A DNA stretch of 49,203 bases from assembly GCA_934675115.1 (NCBI GenBank), contig CAKUPH010000005.1:1-49203 (forward strand), given 5' to 3'. The DNA comes from an uncultured Oscillospiraceae bacterium. Its GTDB lineage: Bacteria; Bacillota; Clostridia; Oscillospirales; Oscillospiraceae. Of this stretch, positions 48,772 through 49,203 are shown one piece after another. Numbering within the stretch: position 1 is the first letter of the stretch; the number at the start of each line of letters is the position of its first letter. The translations under genes were made by a program, and so were the position numbers. The notes beneath the pieces were generated by a model. The model was not told where the DNA came from, did not search any database, and saw only the letters and a program-made list of their open reading frames with translations.

Positions 48772-49053
48772 TCAGCGCAGCAGCCGGGCCAGCAGGCCGC
48801 CGCCCCGCTCCCGCCGGATGTCCTCGTAGGTGAGGGCGTCGATGTCCCCCTCCACCTTCAGGTCGCCGCCGTCCAGCGACAGCTTCTCGATGTGCAGGTT
48901 CTCCCCCGTCACCACCAGCGTCCCCTTGGAGGTAGACATGACGATCTCGTTTTCGTCGAAGCGCTCCACGTCGGACACGCCGGACACCGTCAGGCTGCTG
49001 CGCTCCTCCATGGTCACGTGGTGCGGCGCGCCAAGGCTCAGATCATACCCCAC
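48772..49053 (-). CDS. yabP: Sporulation protein YabP
   Basis: Small sporulation protein of the YabP/YqfC fold. The 93-residue product reads MGYDLSLGAPHHVTMEERSS, then SGVSDVERFDENEIVMSTSK and GTLVVTGENLHIEKLSLDGG, the family signature. The open frame starts upstream, but AAAGGAGGA stands 8 bp before the GTG at 49053. yabQ begins 2 bp after its stop. A sigmaE-type promoter lies upstream. Confidence 0.93.
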   Translation of the reverse strand: MGYDLSLGAPHHVTMEERSSLTVSGVSDVERFDENEIVMSTSKGTLVVTGENLHIEKLSLDGGDLKVEGDIDALTYEDIRRERGGGLLARLLR

Positions 49054-49082
49054 AGGCCGTTCCTCCTTTCCGTTGCTCTTCC

Positions 49083-49112
49083 AGCCTATGAGGTTTGTCC
49101 GGAGAATATGAC
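49083..49112 (-). promoter_or_regulatory. SigmaE-like promoter of the yabP operon
   Basis: Minus strand GTCATATT (49105-49112), 14 bp, CATAGGCT (49083-49090). This fits the sigmaE pattern (KMATATT / CATANNNT), and yabP and yabQ are sigmaE genes in Bacillus. The rest of the window (49113-49203) shows no gene, only a 7-bp hairpin at 49141-49159. Confidence 0.65.
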
Positions 49113-49203
49113 ACCCCCCCGGAGCGTGAACAGCTCCAGTTTGTGCGGACAGCACAAAAAGCCCCCCATGTAGGCGATATGAAGTTTAAGCGGAGTGGCG
49201 CAG

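Overview
The window looks like chromosome from a GC-rich, endospore-forming gut Clostridia of the Oscillospiraceae type (Flavonifractor, Lawsonibacter or Pseudoflavonifractor relatives). Evidence: Firmicute-style GGAGG ribosome binding sites, many intrinsic terminators, sporulation genes (spoIIR, spoIIE, yabP-yabQ-divIC-yabR, spore-type peptidoglycan-binding proteins), a V-type ATPase, CitMHS and AtuA-like genes, and high GC throughout. The species is inferred; no rRNA, tRNA, insertion sequence, phage or CRISPR array is visible.

Layout. 1-442: non-coding, repeat-like edge. 443-9370 (minus): complete nine-gene V-type ATPase operon, order G/H-C-I-K-F-E-A-B-D, with hairpin-rich spacers after K and after B. 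9530-14224 (plus): Lrp/AsnC regulator, class I aminotransferase, ThrH-like phosphoserine phosphatase, DUF1015 protein, ispE. 14291-15471 (minus): DMT transporter behind a long leader with a small ORF. 15515-16227: spoIIR behind a sigmaF-like promoter. 16275-19131: methyltransferase, an ECF S component and a divergent MocR/PdxR-type regulator. 19167-21409: three-gene spore-wall-type operon. 21446-24554 (minus): SLH protein plus a four-gene flavin/electron-transfer operon (FMN-binding, ApbE, NusG-II/EetA-like, Gx/EetB-like). 24645-29468 (plus): PAS-sigma54 activator, three upstream repeats, a consensus sigma54 promoter, CitMHS transporter and a split AtuA pair. 29815-31932: secreted CocE-type hydrolase. 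32026-34335 (minus): spoIIE. 34442-39709 (plus): dus, ECF sigma/anti-sigma pair, PMT-type glycosyltransferase, rpiB. 39977-42700 (minus): XpaC-like protein and MATE exporter. 42892-45501 (plus): VanW protein and DUF2461 protein. 45575-47320 (minus): fumarase alpha subunit and PHP phosphatase. 47477-49112 (minus): yabP-yabQ-divIC-yabR.

The most interesting parts are (i) the sigma54-controlled CitMHS/AtuA module, which looks like an undescribed carboxylate catabolic system with its enhancer repeats and promoter intact; (ii) the flavin-based extracytosolic redox operon, whose promoter carries a 14-bp-arm palindrome over the start site followed by a terminator-like hairpin; and (iii) several RNA-level switches: a small ORF with a self-sequestered ribosome binding site before the DMT transporter, an inverted repeat joining promoter and ribosome binding site at spoIIR, and a hairpin over the ribosome binding site of the ECF sigma factor.

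Functions were assigned by reading protein motifs from memory of the families; no database search was run. Promoters, operators and RNA structures are pattern calls.
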